Shown here: in pieces, positions 53,298-62,537 of the stretch
Layout: each line of letters begins with the position of its first letter
Position numbering within the stretch: the first letter of the stretch is position 1
NCBI GenBank assembly: GCA_030247675.1
Contig: JAOTRX010000007.1
Coordinates: 124,001-188,000, forward strand
Source of the DNA: Desulforhopalus sp.
GTDB lineage: Bacteria; Desulfobacterota; Desulfobulbia; Desulfobulbales; Desulfocapsaceae
DNA length: 64,000 bases
Direction of reading: 5' to 3'
Notes under the pieces: generated by a model
Database searches by the model: none
What the model saw: only the letters and a program-made list of their open reading frames with translations
Told to the model about the DNA's origin: nothing
Made by a program: the position numbers and the translations under genes

Positions 53298-55038
53298 AAA
53301 TCCGAGCTATTCCACCGAAAACAAGCTTCCGGCAGGGGCTGCGCCGTACAGACCGATGAAAAAACTTGGTGAAATATTGATTGAAGGGGGGCTGTCGCCG
53401 GCAGCCGTTGAGCAGGCCTTGACAAGCCAACAGGAAAGCTCCCATCTGCTGGGCGAGATCCTCATTAAAAATGGCGATATCGACGAACTCGCGGTGTTGA
53501 CTGGCCTTGGAAAACAGTTTGAGATGCCGGTGCGGGCGGCCTTGCCGGTTGAGATAGATACCGGGTTTACCGCCCGAATCCCCATCGGCTTTTTGAAAAT
53601 GCATCATCTGGTACCGGTCTTTAGCGGTGCGGAGCGTTATCTGGCGGTGAATAATCCCTCGTTATTTCATGCGGTTGACGATGTGCGCCGGCTTCTTGGC
53701 AATCCCTCCTTGCCGCTGGTTTTGGCCCCGGTTGCAAGCATTCTCAAGGCGATCAACTACGCCTACGATATGACCCAGACCTCGGCGGATGCCGTCATGC
53801 AGGATATCGACGATGAAGACCCGCAACGGCTGTTCACTGAGATCGAGGAAGTTGGCGATCTGCTTGACGATACCAGCGATTCGCCGGTCATTCGTCTCGT
53901 TAACCTGATGTTTTCCCAGGCGATACGGGATAACGCCTCGGATATCCACATCGAGCCCTACCAGGGCCATCTGAAGATCCGCCAACGCCTGGACGGCATT
54001 CTCTATGATATGCTCAGTCCCCCGAAGCATGTTCAGCCGGCCCTGGTGTCCAGGATAAAAATCATGGCTAAGCTGAATATTGCCGAAAAGCGCCTGCCCC
54101 AGGACGGCCGCATCGAGCTGAAGGTTGCTGACCGGGAGATCGATGTGCGGGTTTCCACTCTGCCGACCGCCTTCGGTGAGCGGGTGGTACTGCGCCTCCT
54201 GAAAAAATCATCGGTTCTCCTGTCCCTTGCCGACCTCGGTATGCCGGAGGACCGGCTCCTGCCATTTTCCAGGGCAATCCGTGCGCCAAACGGCATCGTT
54301 CTGGTCACCGGACCGACCGGTTCGGGCAAGACGACGACCCTCTATGCCGCTCTTTCGGAGATCAATACCACCGACATCAATATCATCACCGTCGAAGATC
54401 CGATCGAATACCGGATAAACGGCATCGGCCAGGTGCAGATCAATCCCAAGATCGATCTCACCTTTGCCTCCGGTCTCCGGTCGATCGTCCGCCAGGATCC
54501 GGATGTTATCCTCGTCGGTGAGATCCGCGACATGGAGACCGCTGAAATCGCCATCCAGTCGGCCTTGACCGGCCATCTGGTTTTTTCCACCCTTCATACC
54601 AACGACTCGGCCGGGGCCATCACCCGTCTTCGGGATATGGGGATCGAGCCCTTCCTTATCGCCTCTTCGGTTAGCGCCATTCTTGCCCAGCGGCTGGTGC
54701 GGATCATCTGCCCGCACTGCAAGGAGGAATATCTGCCGACGGCGGCGATGCTCAGCAGCATTGGTCTCGATCCAGTCGCCTGCCAGGGGCGGCCCGTGTA
54801 TCGCGGCAGGGGCTGCGATAAATGCCTGTATACCGGCTACAAGGGCCGCTGCGGCATATTTGAGCTTCTGCTCATGACCCAGGAGATGAAGGCCCTGGTT
54901 TTACGGACCTCGGATGCCAATCAGATCAAAAAGATGGCGGTAGAAAGCGGCATGGTGACCCTGTCGGGCGATGGGGCAATGAAGGTCCTGCAGGGGATCA
55001 CGACGATTGAGGAGGTATACCGGGTGTCCCAGGCATAG
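53281..55038 (+). CDS. gspE: Type II secretion ATPase GspE
   Basis: 585 residues from ATG 53281, overlapping gspD by 17 bases; ATG 53356 (MKKLGEILIEGGLSPAAVEQ) is the next candidate. N1-type domain first, then RPIETLVNLMFSQAI-like VIRLVNLMFSQAIRDNASDI with HIEP, KRLPQDGRIELKVADREID, Walker A VTGPTGSGKTTTLYAAL, the Asp box ITVEDPIEYRINGIGQVQI, Walker B DPDVILVGEIRDMETAEIAI and the His box FSTLHTNDSAG. The C-terminal zinc tetracysteine motif CPHC...C.KC is present (IICPHCKEEYL, RGRGCDKCLYTGYKGRCG). Powers pseudopilus assembly. Confidence 0.95.
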   Translation: MGFPSENPSYSTENKLPAGAAPYRPMKKLGEILIEGGLSPAAVEQALTSQQESSHLLGEILIKNGDIDELAVLTGLGKQFEMPVRAALPVEIDTGFTARIPIGFLKMHHLVPVFSGAERYLAVNNPSLFHAVDDVRRLLGNPSLPLVLAPVASILKAINYAYDMTQTSADAVMQDIDDEDPQRLFTEIEEVGDLLDDTSDSPVIRLVNLMFSQAIRDNASDIHIEPYQGHLKIRQRLDGILYDMLSPPKHVQPALVSRIKIMAKLNIAEKRLPQDGRIELKVADREIDVRVSTLPTAFGERVVLRLLKKSSVLLSLADLGMPEDRLLPFSRAIRAPNGIVLVTGPTGSGKTTTLYAALSEINTTDINIITVEDPIEYRINGIGQVQINPKIDLTFASGLRSIVRQDPDVILVGEIRDMETAEIAIQSALTGHLVFSTLHTNDSAGAITRLRDMGIEPFLIASSVSAILAQRLVRIICPHCKEEYLPTAAMLSSIGLDPVACQGRPVYRGRGCDKCLYTGYKGRCGIFELLLMTQEMKALVLRTSDANQIKKMAVESGMVTLSGDGAMKVLQGITTIEEVYRVSQA

Positions 55039-55058
55039 GGGCCCGGAGGAGTGATTTG

Positions 55059-57629
55059 ATGAGCAGGTATTCTTGGTGGCATTCTTTATTGGCAAAGGCC
55101 TCGCTGGCCCGTGTATTGGCGAGCGGAGTTTTTCTGTTGCTTGTCAATGTCCTGTTTTGTTCGGTCGGCATTTCTCCCAGCCGGGCGGAGGGTATTCGTG
55201 GTATTTACGGCCTCGCCGCTGAAAATCTCGATGCAACTCTGCCGCGCATCAAGGATGCTCATGTCACCAGCGTGTTTGTCGCTCCCCACCAGCCATCAAT
55301 TGCACATCTGAAGCAGGAAGGCGTCAAGGTTTTCTTGACTCTCAACGCCTTTGGCGGCAGGGAGGGGTGGGACAAATATCCCGATTCGGTGCCGGTCACA
55401 GCTTCCGGGGAAGCCATATCGCCCAGGCTCGGCGGGATATGCCCAAGCCATCCCGCCTGGCGTGCCGACCGTTTGCGCCTTCTTGCCGCCTGGCTGGAGC
55501 AATTCGGCGATACCGAGGAAGGAATCGACGGGGTATGGCTGGATTTCATCCGCTATCCCGGCCACTGGGAGTCGTCCAATCCGGACATCCCCGATACCTG
55601 CTATTGTCCTCGGTGCCTGCAGCTGTTTCAGACTGAAAAAGGGGTGGCTGTTCCGCAAGGCTTATCGGTCAGGAGGGCCGCCGAATGGATTCATATCCAA
55701 GCCGAAGAACAATGGCGACAGTGGAAAAAGGAGCAGATCGTATCCTTTGTCCGGGATGTGCGCGCCCTCATTGATTCATCCCAGGGCGGTGGAAGGATCA
55801 AACTTGGCGCCTTCCTCGTGCCCTGGCGGCAGGGGGAACGCGGTGGGGCGGTGCTTGCCGGTCTGGCCCAGGATGCTCGGCAGCTGGCGCCATACGTCGA
55901 TGTCTTTTCGCCCATGGTCTATCATCAAATGCTTGGGCAAAACCCTGGCTGGGTCCGGGATATCAGTGAATACTTTCACGATGTAACCGGCAAGGCGGTA
56001 TGGCCGATCGTTCAGGCCGGGCAGGTTGAGAGGGAGGAATTTGCCGAGGCGGGGCAGGCGGTGAGGGCGAGCGGCGCCGAAGGGATGCTGGTCTATACCC
56101 TTCCTGCCATGCAACAGCATCATTGGCTGACTCTTGGGCAGTTTCAGCCGCTTCACAACCTCCTGCCCAATCCGCAGTTCCGTGTAGCCTCCGAAGACAG
56201 TAGTGGTCTGCCGGAGTTCTGGAGGTATCGGAGAACCTCGCCGGCCATCGGCGATAAATACTTGCTGCAGCCGGCAACTGCCCAAAAAAACGGGGCCTTG
56301 GGGCTTACCGCGGGGATTGGCCATCTGGCCCAGTGGAGTACCGGCATTGCCCCCTGCGAGCCGCACAAAAGCTATCATTTTTCCGGGGAATTCTTCCGCG
56401 ACGACCACAGCAATACCGCCTATCCGGAGGTAGTCATCTGGGGGCAATCCTACCGGCTGAACACCCATCGTCTGCAGGGGCAATATCAAAAACTCGACCA
56501 GGCGGTGCAATGCCCGGATACAACCGAGCCGAGGGACAACGCCTTTCTCTTTAAGAACACCTCTCCCGGCATAACCTTCTGGCTGCAGAACCCGCAATTA
56601 CGAGAAGATACACCCCGCTGGATAGACAAGAACAAGGATGTGGACAGCGGGTTTTTCCCCATCGGGGTCTATGGTGGCAGTCTCGACAACATCGGCCTCC
56701 AGAAAGAGATGGGGCTGAACAGCACAGTCCTGCCGATGGAGGAGAAGACCGTCGATGCCTGTATCGCCCAGGACATGCATTGCCTCCTCGCCGTTCCGCG
56801 CGATCCGGAGAAGCTGCTCCTCGCCCTTCCTCCCCTGGAAAAAAAGCTGGCGGCCGGCCGCTTCAGTTTTTATGTCAACGACGAACCGGAAATCCACTCC
56901 TTTCCGCCGTCAAAGGCCCAGGATATTGCCTTGGTCCTCCGCGACCGATTCCCCGGCAAATCAACGTCCATGGCAGTGGTGCGGCCGCAGGGCATTCCCG
57001 CATATGCAGGCGGCGCCGATTATTTCATGCTCGATCAATATCCGGTACCGTCCATGCCCATGACCTGGCTGGCCGACTCCATGGATGAAGCGGCGGTCTA
57101 CGTCGGGAAAAATCGTCTGCAGTCGGTAATTCAGGCCTTCGGCGGTGTAAAGCACGCTTCTTCCGGATGGCCGAGATTACCGACATTTGCCGAGATGAAT
57201 TGCCTTGCCTTTTTGTCGGTCATCCACGGCAGTCGCGGCATATATTTCTTTAGCTGGGACGAGATTACCGGCGACAAGGGCGGCAAGAGCGAATTTCAGG
57301 AGGTCGTTGCCCGGCTGCAAAAGATGCTTGCCTGGCTGCAGCTGGCAAACCTGGAGCAAGCGGTGGCCCTTACCATGACCTCGCTGAATAGACTGGATCC
57401 GCTGGGAAAACCGGCAGTTCATTGTGCCATGAAGGAGACCGATGCCGAGCAGATGGTGCTCTGCGCCAATACCCTGTCAACCTATACCAGCGCTGCCGTT
57501 ACCGCCAAAAGGAGCGGCAGGGCGATCTGGCGGGAATATTTCGATGACAGTAGGGTGGCCTCAACCGACTCGGTGCTGCACCTGGATTTTGCCCCGCTGG
57601 AGGTAAAAGTCTTGGTCAGGGAAAAATAA
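55059..57629 (+). CDS. Large exported glycoside-hydrolase-like protein (GHL10-type barrel)
   Basis: 856 residues from ATG 55059, with GGAGGA nine bases upstream. A long signal peptide (ARVLASGVFLLLVNVLF, cut near SRAEG). Residues ~40-350 look like the glycosyl hydrolase-like 10 barrel: VTSVFVAPHQPSIAHLKQEG, DGVWLDFIRYPGHW, a CYCPRCLQLF cysteine pair, LGAFLVPW and VDVFSPMVYHQMLG. A beta-sandwich-like middle (~360-520) precedes a second barrel-like part (~530-800; GSLDNIGLQKEMGLNSTVLP, YFMLDQYPVPSMPMTW, GIYFFSWDEITG). Lies 20 bases after gspE, so it may be secreted by this T2SS. Substrate unknown. Confidence 0.75.
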   Translation: MSRYSWWHSLLAKASLARVLASGVFLLLVNVLFCSVGISPSRAEGIRGIYGLAAENLDATLPRIKDAHVTSVFVAPHQPSIAHLKQEGVKVFLTLNAFGGREGWDKYPDSVPVTASGEAISPRLGGICPSHPAWRADRLRLLAAWLEQFGDTEEGIDGVWLDFIRYPGHWESSNPDIPDTCYCPRCLQLFQTEKGVAVPQGLSVRRAAEWIHIQAEEQWRQWKKEQIVSFVRDVRALIDSSQGGGRIKLGAFLVPWRQGERGGAVLAGLAQDARQLAPYVDVFSPMVYHQMLGQNPGWVRDISEYFHDVTGKAVWPIVQAGQVEREEFAEAGQAVRASGAEGMLVYTLPAMQQHHWLTLGQFQPLHNLLPNPQFRVASEDSSGLPEFWRYRRTSPAIGDKYLLQPATAQKNGALGLTAGIGHLAQWSTGIAPCEPHKSYHFSGEFFRDDHSNTAYPEVVIWGQSYRLNTHRLQGQYQKLDQAVQCPDTTEPRDNAFLFKNTSPGITFWLQNPQLREDTPRWIDKNKDVDSGFFPIGVYGGSLDNIGLQKEMGLNSTVLPMEEKTVDACIAQDMHCLLAVPRDPEKLLLALPPLEKKLAAGRFSFYVNDEPEIHSFPPSKAQDIALVLRDRFPGKSTSMAVVRPQGIPAYAGGADYFMLDQYPVPSMPMTWLADSMDEAAVYVGKNRLQSVIQAFGGVKHASSGWPRLPTFAEMNCLAFLSVIHGSRGIYFFSWDEITGDKGGKSEFQEVVARLQKMLAWLQLANLEQAVALTMTSLNRLDPLGKPAVHCAMKETDAEQMVLCANTLSTYTSAAVTAKRSGRAIWREYFDDSRVASTDSVLHLDFAPLEVKVLVREK

Positions 57630-57634
57630 GGAAA

Positions 57635-57670
57635 GGTGGCAGCCATGTGTTTTTCCGCATGGCTACCGCC
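57635..57670 (+). terminator. Intergenic hairpin between convergent hydrolase and LysR genes
   Basis: GGTGGCAGCCATG (57635-57647) pairs with CATGGCTACCGCC (57658-57670) allowing two G-U pairs; the loop contains TTTTT. Probably a bidirectional terminator. Confidence 0.65.
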
Positions 57671-57677
57671 CTTACCT

Positions 57678-58577
57678 TCAATCCGATCGGCTTCCCTGCT
57701 GACCGAGCAGTCTTTTTAAAAATTCCTGATATTGGTTGGGGAGGGTGCGTTTAGGTGAGGTAACGATATAAAAGTGTCTTTTCATGGTCAGGTCGGTAAC
57801 TGCGATCTCTTTAATCGTGCCGCAGAGGAGTTCGTCGCGGACCGCCAGCCGGGAAAGTATCGAGACCCCCAGATTGGCCTTGACCGCCTCCTTTACCGCT
57901 GCGCTTGAACCAAGGGTGGCGCAGATATTCAACCGGTCCAGTGAGGAGTGGTTTTTGGCGAGGAGGGATTCGATCGATTTTCTTGTCCCCGAGCCCCTTT
58001 CCCGCACAATGAACGGCAGGGTGCACAGTTCGGCCATGGTTATTTCCGCGGCAACCACCTTGCTGCCGGCACTGACAAGAATCAGTTCATCCTCAGTAAA
58101 TTGCTGGTATTGCAGCCTGGCGGTGGGAATCTTGGCGCCTACCACCCCGATAAAGAGTTCGTTGCCGGCGATCGCCTCGACTATTTTGGTCGAATCGTTG
58201 ATCCTGATTTCAAAGGAAATGCCGGGGAACTCGCTTTTAAAGGCTGCTGCGGCGGCCGGGATGATATAGGTGCCGGGAATGGTGCTGGCGCCAATGACCA
58301 GTTCGCCTGACATGGCATTGCCGGTGGTGGTGATGTCGTCTTCCAGGCGGCGGAGGTCGTCAAGGATAGCCAGGGCCCGCGGATAGAGAAGTTCAGCCGC
58401 GGCGGTGGGCAGGATCGAACGGCCAAGCCGGTCGAAGAGGCGACAGTTGAGTCTGGCCTCAAGGTTCTGCATATGCTCGCTGATCGTCGGCTGAGTGGTG
58501 TACAGCTGCTCGGCGGCCTTGGTAAAACTCTTGGTTTTGTATACGGCAACGAAGATTTGCAGGTGACGTGTTTCGAT
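57678..58577 (-). CDS. LysR-family transcriptional regulator (non-canonical start codon)
   Basis: 299 residues if started at ATC 58577. The N-terminal HTH (HLQIFVAVYKTKSFTKAAEQ, TTQPTISEHMQNLEARLNCR) lies before the first ATG at 58472, and no ATG, GTG or TTG exists in frame upstream. AAGAGG at 58592-58587 stands nine bases before ATC, exactly where LysR proteins begin (normally M-x-x-RHLxIF). The effector domain follows (SGELVIGASTIPGTYIIPAA, CTLPFIVRERGSGTRKSIES, AVKANLGVSILSRLAV). It may control the cysteine/methionine genes next door; the LFDRLGRSILPT segment also recalls selenium-associated LysR regulators. A sequencing error at the start is possible. Confidence 0.8.
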   Translation of the reverse strand: METRHLQIFVAVYKTKSFTKAAEQLYTTQPTISEHMQNLEARLNCRLFDRLGRSILPTAAAELLYPRALAILDDLRRLEDDITTTGNAMSGELVIGASTIPGTYIIPAAAAAFKSEFPGISFEIRINDSTKIVEAIAGNELFIGVVGAKIPTARLQYQQFTEDELILVSAGSKVVAAEITMAELCTLPFIVRERGSGTRKSIESLLAKNHSSLDRLNICATLGSSAAVKEAVKANLGVSILSRLAVRDELLCGTIKEIAVTDLTMKRHFYIVTSPKRTLPNQYQEFLKRLLGQQGSRSD

Positions 58578-58723
58578 GGCGGCGATCCTCTTGTGGGCGG
58601 TTGGTGGTAAGGTACTTCGAGACTGCCGATTATAGTGGCGATCCCGGCAATTTACCAGAGAAAAGTCTCCGGTAAATCGCCAGGGCTCGGGATGTGGCGA
58701 GGGCGAATAGATAGATGCTCAGC

Positions 58724-59641
58724 CTATTCGAGGAGGAGCGGTGTACTGAGGTAACGCTCGCCGCTGTCGGGGGCGACGACGACAATGGTTTTTTCCCTAT
58801 TTTCCGGACGCTCGGCGACCTGCAAGGCGGCATGGACCGCCGCGCCGCTGGAGATTCCGCAAAGAATCCCTTCAACCAAAGCGAGTTTTCTCGCCATGGC
58901 AAAGGCCTCATCGTTGCCGACCGTAAAGACCTCGTCAATGATGCCGCGGTTGAGGATGGCCGGCACGAAACCGGCGCCGATCCCCTGGATTTTATGGGGG
59001 CCGGGTTTCCCTCCGGAGAGCACCGGCGAGTCCTGCGGCTCCACCGCCACCACCTGCAAGTTTGGGTTGCGTTCCTTGATATACTCCGACACCCCGGTGA
59101 TGGTACCGCCGGTGCCGACTCCGGCGACGAAGATATCGATCTTGCCATTGGTATCCCGCCAGATTTCCGGACCGGTGGTCTTGCGGTGGACAGCCGGATT
59201 GGCGGGGTTGGCAAACTGGTTGGGCATATGGCTATTGGCAGTGTCGGCAAGCAGCTGCTCGGCCCGGGCGATGGCCCCCTTCATTCCCTCCGCCGCCGGG
59301 GTCAGCACAAGCTCGGCCCCCAGATGTTTAAGGAGCTTTCGCCGCTCGATGCTCATGCTTTCCGGCATGGTGAGGACGAGGCGAAGTTTTTTATGGGCGC
59401 AGACAAAGGCCAGGCCGATGCCGGTATTGCCGCTGGTCGGCTCGATAATCGTCGATTCTTGGTTGATCAAGCCCTGCTGCTGCGCCGCCTCGATCATTGA
59501 CACGGCAATCCGGCACTTGACACTGCCTGCCGGATTACGCGATTCCTGTTTGCAAAGCACCTTCGCCCCGTTTGCCGGTGCAAGGTTGGCCAGGGTGATG
59601 AGCGGGGTGTTGCCGATGGTTTCAAGGATGGTCGTGCTCAT
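58724..59641 (-). CDS. cysK: Cysteine synthase A (O-acetylserine sulfhydrylase)
   Basis: 305 residues from ATG 59641. PLP lysine lies in [20 protein letters not shown], the same SVKCR as E. coli CysK. Further blocks are [68 protein letters not shown] and the PLP phosphate/serine loop [12 protein letters not shown]. Converts O-acetylserine and sulfide to cysteine. Its start lies inside a 42-base gap after cysE, so both form one transcript. Confidence 0.96.
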   Translation of the reverse strand: MSTTILETIGNTPLITLANLAPANGAKVLCKQESRNPAGSVKCRIAVSMIEAAQQQGLINQESTIIEPTSGNTGIGLAFVCAHKKLRLVLTMPESMSIERRKLLKHLGAELVLTPAAEGMKGAIARAEQLLADTANSHMPNQFANPANPAVHRKTTGPEIWRDTNGKIDIFVAGVGTGGTITGVSEYIKERNPNLQVVAVEPQDSPVLSGGKPGPHKIQGIGAGFVPAILNRGIIDEVFTVGNDEAFAMARKLALVEGILCGISSGAAVHAALQVAERPENREKTIVVVAPDSGERYLSTPLLLE

Positions 59642-59682
59642 AATTATTGTGCCCTCTTTATGGGTGGATCGACGGACCGGTT

Positions 59683-60660
59683 TCAACTGGAATACGAGTA
59701 GATCAGTTCCGGTCTTTTTAGCAGTACCTTGGTGCCCGGCGGGACGCTTTCCGTCAGCCAGATATTGCCGCCGATGGTCGAGCTTTCGCCGATGGTGGTA
59801 TCGCCGCCGAGGATGGTGGCATTGGCATAAACGATGACATTGTCCTCAATGGTCGGGTGGCGCTTCTTGTTGCGCATTTTCTCGCCGGCATCACGGGGTA
59901 AAGAAAGGGCGCCCAGGGTCACGCCCTGGTACAGCCGGACATTTTTGCCGATGACGCAGGTCTCGCCGATGACCACCCCGGTGCCGTGGTCGATGAAGAA
60001 TCCCGAGCCGATAGTCGCCCCGGGGTGGATGTCAATACCGGTCTTGCTGTGGGCATATTCGGTCATGATCCGGGGAACGATCGGTACATCGAGGAGATAC
60101 AGCTCATGGGCCAAGCGGTACACCAGGGTGGCGATGAGGCCGGGGTAGCTGAAGATGACCTCGTCCGGACTCTTGGTTGCCGGATCGCCCTCCAAGGCGG
60201 CACGAATGTCGGTCGCCAGGATCGCCGCCACCCGCGGCAGGGCCTCGATAAAGGCCAGGGCCTTCAAGTGGCTGCGGGATTCGCAGTTGGTGCAGGGCAG
60301 GTTGTTGCGCCGGCAATCGTGGCGTATGGCCATGGCAATCTGCTCGCTTACCTTATCATAGAGATCCGTGGTCTGTTTGCCGATGTAATACTCAAGGTTT
60401 GAGGCATGCAGCTTGGTGCGGGTGAAATAGCCGGGAAAGAGGATGCAGCGCGCCTGATCAACAATCCCGGTGATTGCCTCCTGGGAGGGAATGGCCACCG
60501 GGCTGATATGCTCGTAGCACTCCTTGGTGCTCCAGGAGGAGAGCAGCTCCTTGACGATGCCGGGGACCTTAATGTGCTGCGAACAGGTCTCGGCCTCATT
60601 GTGATCACAGATCACGCCTATCGCTAAGGTATCGATAACATTTTGACATTTCTTTTGCAT
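59683..60660 (-). CDS. cysE: Serine O-acetyltransferase (long EpsC/CysE form)
   Basis: 325 residues, longer than the usual ~270 because of an N-terminal extension ([20 protein letters not shown]). The helical SAT domain (AVFFRDPAAR-like [39 protein letters not shown]) precedes the left-handed beta-helix with hexapeptide repeats: [49 protein letters not shown], then [20 protein letters not shown]. Makes O-acetylserine for CysK. Ribosome-binding site is weak. Likely feedback-inhibited by cysteine, as in the family. Confidence 0.95.
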   Translation of the reverse strand: MQKKCQNVIDTLAIGVICDHNEAETCSQHIKVPGIVKELLSSWSTKECYEHISPVAIPSQEAITGIVDQARCILFPGYFTRTKLHASNLEYYIGKQTTDLYDKVSEQIAMAIRHDCRRNNLPCTNCESRSHLKALAFIEALPRVAAILATDIRAALEGDPATKSPDEVIFSYPGLIATLVYRLAHELYLLDVPIVPRIMTEYAHSKTGIDIHPGATIGSGFFIDHGTGVVIGETCVIGKNVRLYQGVTLGALSLPRDAGEKMRNKKRHPTIEDNVIVYANATILGGDTTIGESSTIGGNIWLTESVPPGTKVLLKRPELIYSYSS

Positions 60661-60711
60661 AACAAGAACCGTGCGGTGGAGAGTTGGTGGATGGTCAGCC
60701 GGGCAAGAATC

Positions 60712-61344
60712 TCAGCCGGGGCGTATTTTCTCGATTATATAAATACCATATGCCGCCCGGATCGTGGCGAAATTTCGGATAATCGTTCCCTCGCTGCCGG
60801 CCGGGTCGGAACTGATAGCAATTTCCTGGAGGATATTGTAGCCGACATCCCTGGCAAATTTGCGGAAATCCTTGAGGGTGATGACCCTGATATTCGGCGA
60901 GTCGTACCAGGAATAGGGGAGCTGGCTATTTTTTGGGGCGATGCCCTTGAGGAGCAGCTGCAAACGGATCGAATAGTGGCTGAAATTGGGAAAGCTGACG
61001 ATGACCTTGCGGCCTATCCGCGCCAGGGAGTGGAGGAGGCGGGCCGGTTCGAAGACCTGCTGCAGGGTCTGGCTGAGAATCACATAATCGAAACTGCAGT
61101 CGGGATAATCATCGACCTCCTCGTTGAGGTCGCCCTGCAGGACGCTCAGCCCCCTGGCAATACAGGCCGCCGCCTTGGTCTTGTCCTGTTCGATGCCGGT
61201 GCCGATGACCTGTTTGGTCTCGGCGAGCCAGGCCAGGAGATCGCCGTTGCCGCAGCCGAGATCGAGGACCCGGCTGCCGGGCTCGATGGTCGAAGCGATG
61301 ATCCGCAGGTCAAAGCGGATAGTGTTGGTGTCAGGATAAACCAT
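60712..61344 (-). CDS. metW: Methionine biosynthesis protein MetW
   Basis: 210 residues, a SAM-methyltransferase fold: SRVLDLGCGNGDLLAWLAET (motif I), GTGIEQDKTKAAACIARGLS, FDYVILSQTLQQVFEPARLL, then VIVSFPNFSHYSIRLQLLLK, typical of MetW. Its reaction is not well defined; it is needed with MetX for homoserine acetylation in some bacteria. Overlaps metX by 14 bases. Confidence 0.95.
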   Translation of the reverse strand: MVYPDTNTIRFDLRIIASTIEPGSRVLDLGCGNGDLLAWLAETKQVIGTGIEQDKTKAAACIARGLSVLQGDLNEEVDDYPDCSFDYVILSQTLQQVFEPARLLHSLARIGRKVIVSFPNFSHYSIRLQLLLKGIAPKNSQLPYSWYDSPNIRVITLKDFRKFARDVGYNILQEIAISSDPAGSEGTIIRNFATIRAAYGIYIIEKIRPG

Positions 61345-62485
61345 CGAAGAAGCCTTTGATCAAGGTGGTGAGGCGTTGGTCGGGAATGAGAAAGGCGTCG
61401 TGGCCGCAATCCGCCTCAATCTCGCAGAAACTGACGTCCTGGCCGGAACGTTTCAAGGTTTTTACCAGTTCCTTGGCCTGATAGGTGGGGTAAAGCCAGT
61501 CGGAACTATATGAAATAACAAGATACTTTGTCTTGTCGCGGGCCTCTGTGCCCTTGTCGGCGAGACCGGCCATGCGCTCCACCACATCAAAATAGTCGGC
61601 GGCCTTGGTGATATACAGCACCGAGTTGGCGTCGAAGCGGTTGACGAATTTTGAGCCCTGGTGGCGGAGATAGCTCTCCACCTGGAAGTCGCCGTCAAAG
61701 CCGAAGGAAAAGGTCTCTTTATCCTGCAGCCTTCTGCCGAACTTGCGGTGCATGGCCTCGTCCGAGAGGTAGGTGACGTGGCCGACCATGCGGGCGACGG
61801 CAAGACCCATGTCCGGTTTGCTGCCTGCGTAATACTTGCCTTTATCCCAGTTGGGGTCGGCCATGATTGCCTGGCGGGCGATCTCGTTGAAGGCGATGGC
61901 AAGGGCGGAATGGCGCATGGTTGTGGCGATGGCCACCGCGGAGCGGAGGAAATCCGGGAAGCGGACCGACCATTCAAGGACCTGCATGCCGCCCACCGAG
62001 CCGCCGATGACTCCGTGCAGTTTGCTGATCCCGAGGTGATCGATCAGGGCCTTCTGGGTCGTGACGATGTCGCCAATGGTCATCATCGGAAAGTCGAGAC
62101 CGTAGGGTTGGCCGGTCGCCGGGTTGATGGAGCTCGGCCCGGTCGAGCCCATACAGCTGCCGAGGATGTTCGGGCAGACCACGAAGTATGTATCGGTGTC
62201 AATGCCACGGCCGGGCCCGATCATGAAGTCCCACCAGCCCGCTTTGTCGCCTGCGCTGTCGCTTGCATAATGACCGGCAGCGTGCGAATCCCCGGAAAAG
62301 GCGTGGGCGACGAGGATGGCATTGTCGCCGGCGGCGTTAAGCGTGCCGTAGGTTTCGTAGGCGATGGTCACCGGGCCGAGCCGGGCGCCGCTTTCGAGAA
62401 CCAGTTCCTGCGGCGGCTCGGCGAAGGTATAGTGCTGTTTGACGACGGGGCCGAGTGGCGCTCCGTTGGTGCCTGGGGTGTCCAT
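61331..62485 (-). CDS. metX: Homoserine O-acetyltransferase
   Basis: 384 residues from ATG 62485; upstream in-frame ATG at 62596 is discarded since GGAGAAAG precedes 62485. Alpha/beta-hydrolase signature: GPVTIAYETYGTLNAAGDNA, the nucleophile elbow GVIGGSVGGMQVLEWSVRFP, oxyanion region HAFSGDSHAAGH, catalytic Asp in VISYSSDWLYPTYQAKEL and His in ADCGHDAFLIPDQ. Acetylates homoserine with acetyl-CoA; MetY then uses the product with sulfide. Operon with metW and metY. Confidence 0.95.
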   Translation of the reverse strand: MDTPGTNGAPLGPVVKQHYTFAEPPQELVLESGARLGPVTIAYETYGTLNAAGDNAILVAHAFSGDSHAAGHYASDSAGDKAGWWDFMIGPGRGIDTDTYFVVCPNILGSCMGSTGPSSINPATGQPYGLDFPMMTIGDIVTTQKALIDHLGISKLHGVIGGSVGGMQVLEWSVRFPDFLRSAVAIATTMRHSALAIAFNEIARQAIMADPNWDKGKYYAGSKPDMGLAVARMVGHVTYLSDEAMHRKFGRRLQDKETFSFGFDGDFQVESYLRHQGSKFVNRFDANSVLYITKAADYFDVVERMAGLADKGTEARDKTKYLVISYSSDWLYPTYQAKELVKTLKRSGQDVSFCEIEADCGHDAFLIPDQRLTTLIKGFFDGLS

Positions 62486-62537
62486 GATTGCGGTCTTTCT
62501 CCAGGGGGCTGGCTCAGCCCCCTCCCTTTGATGTGCC

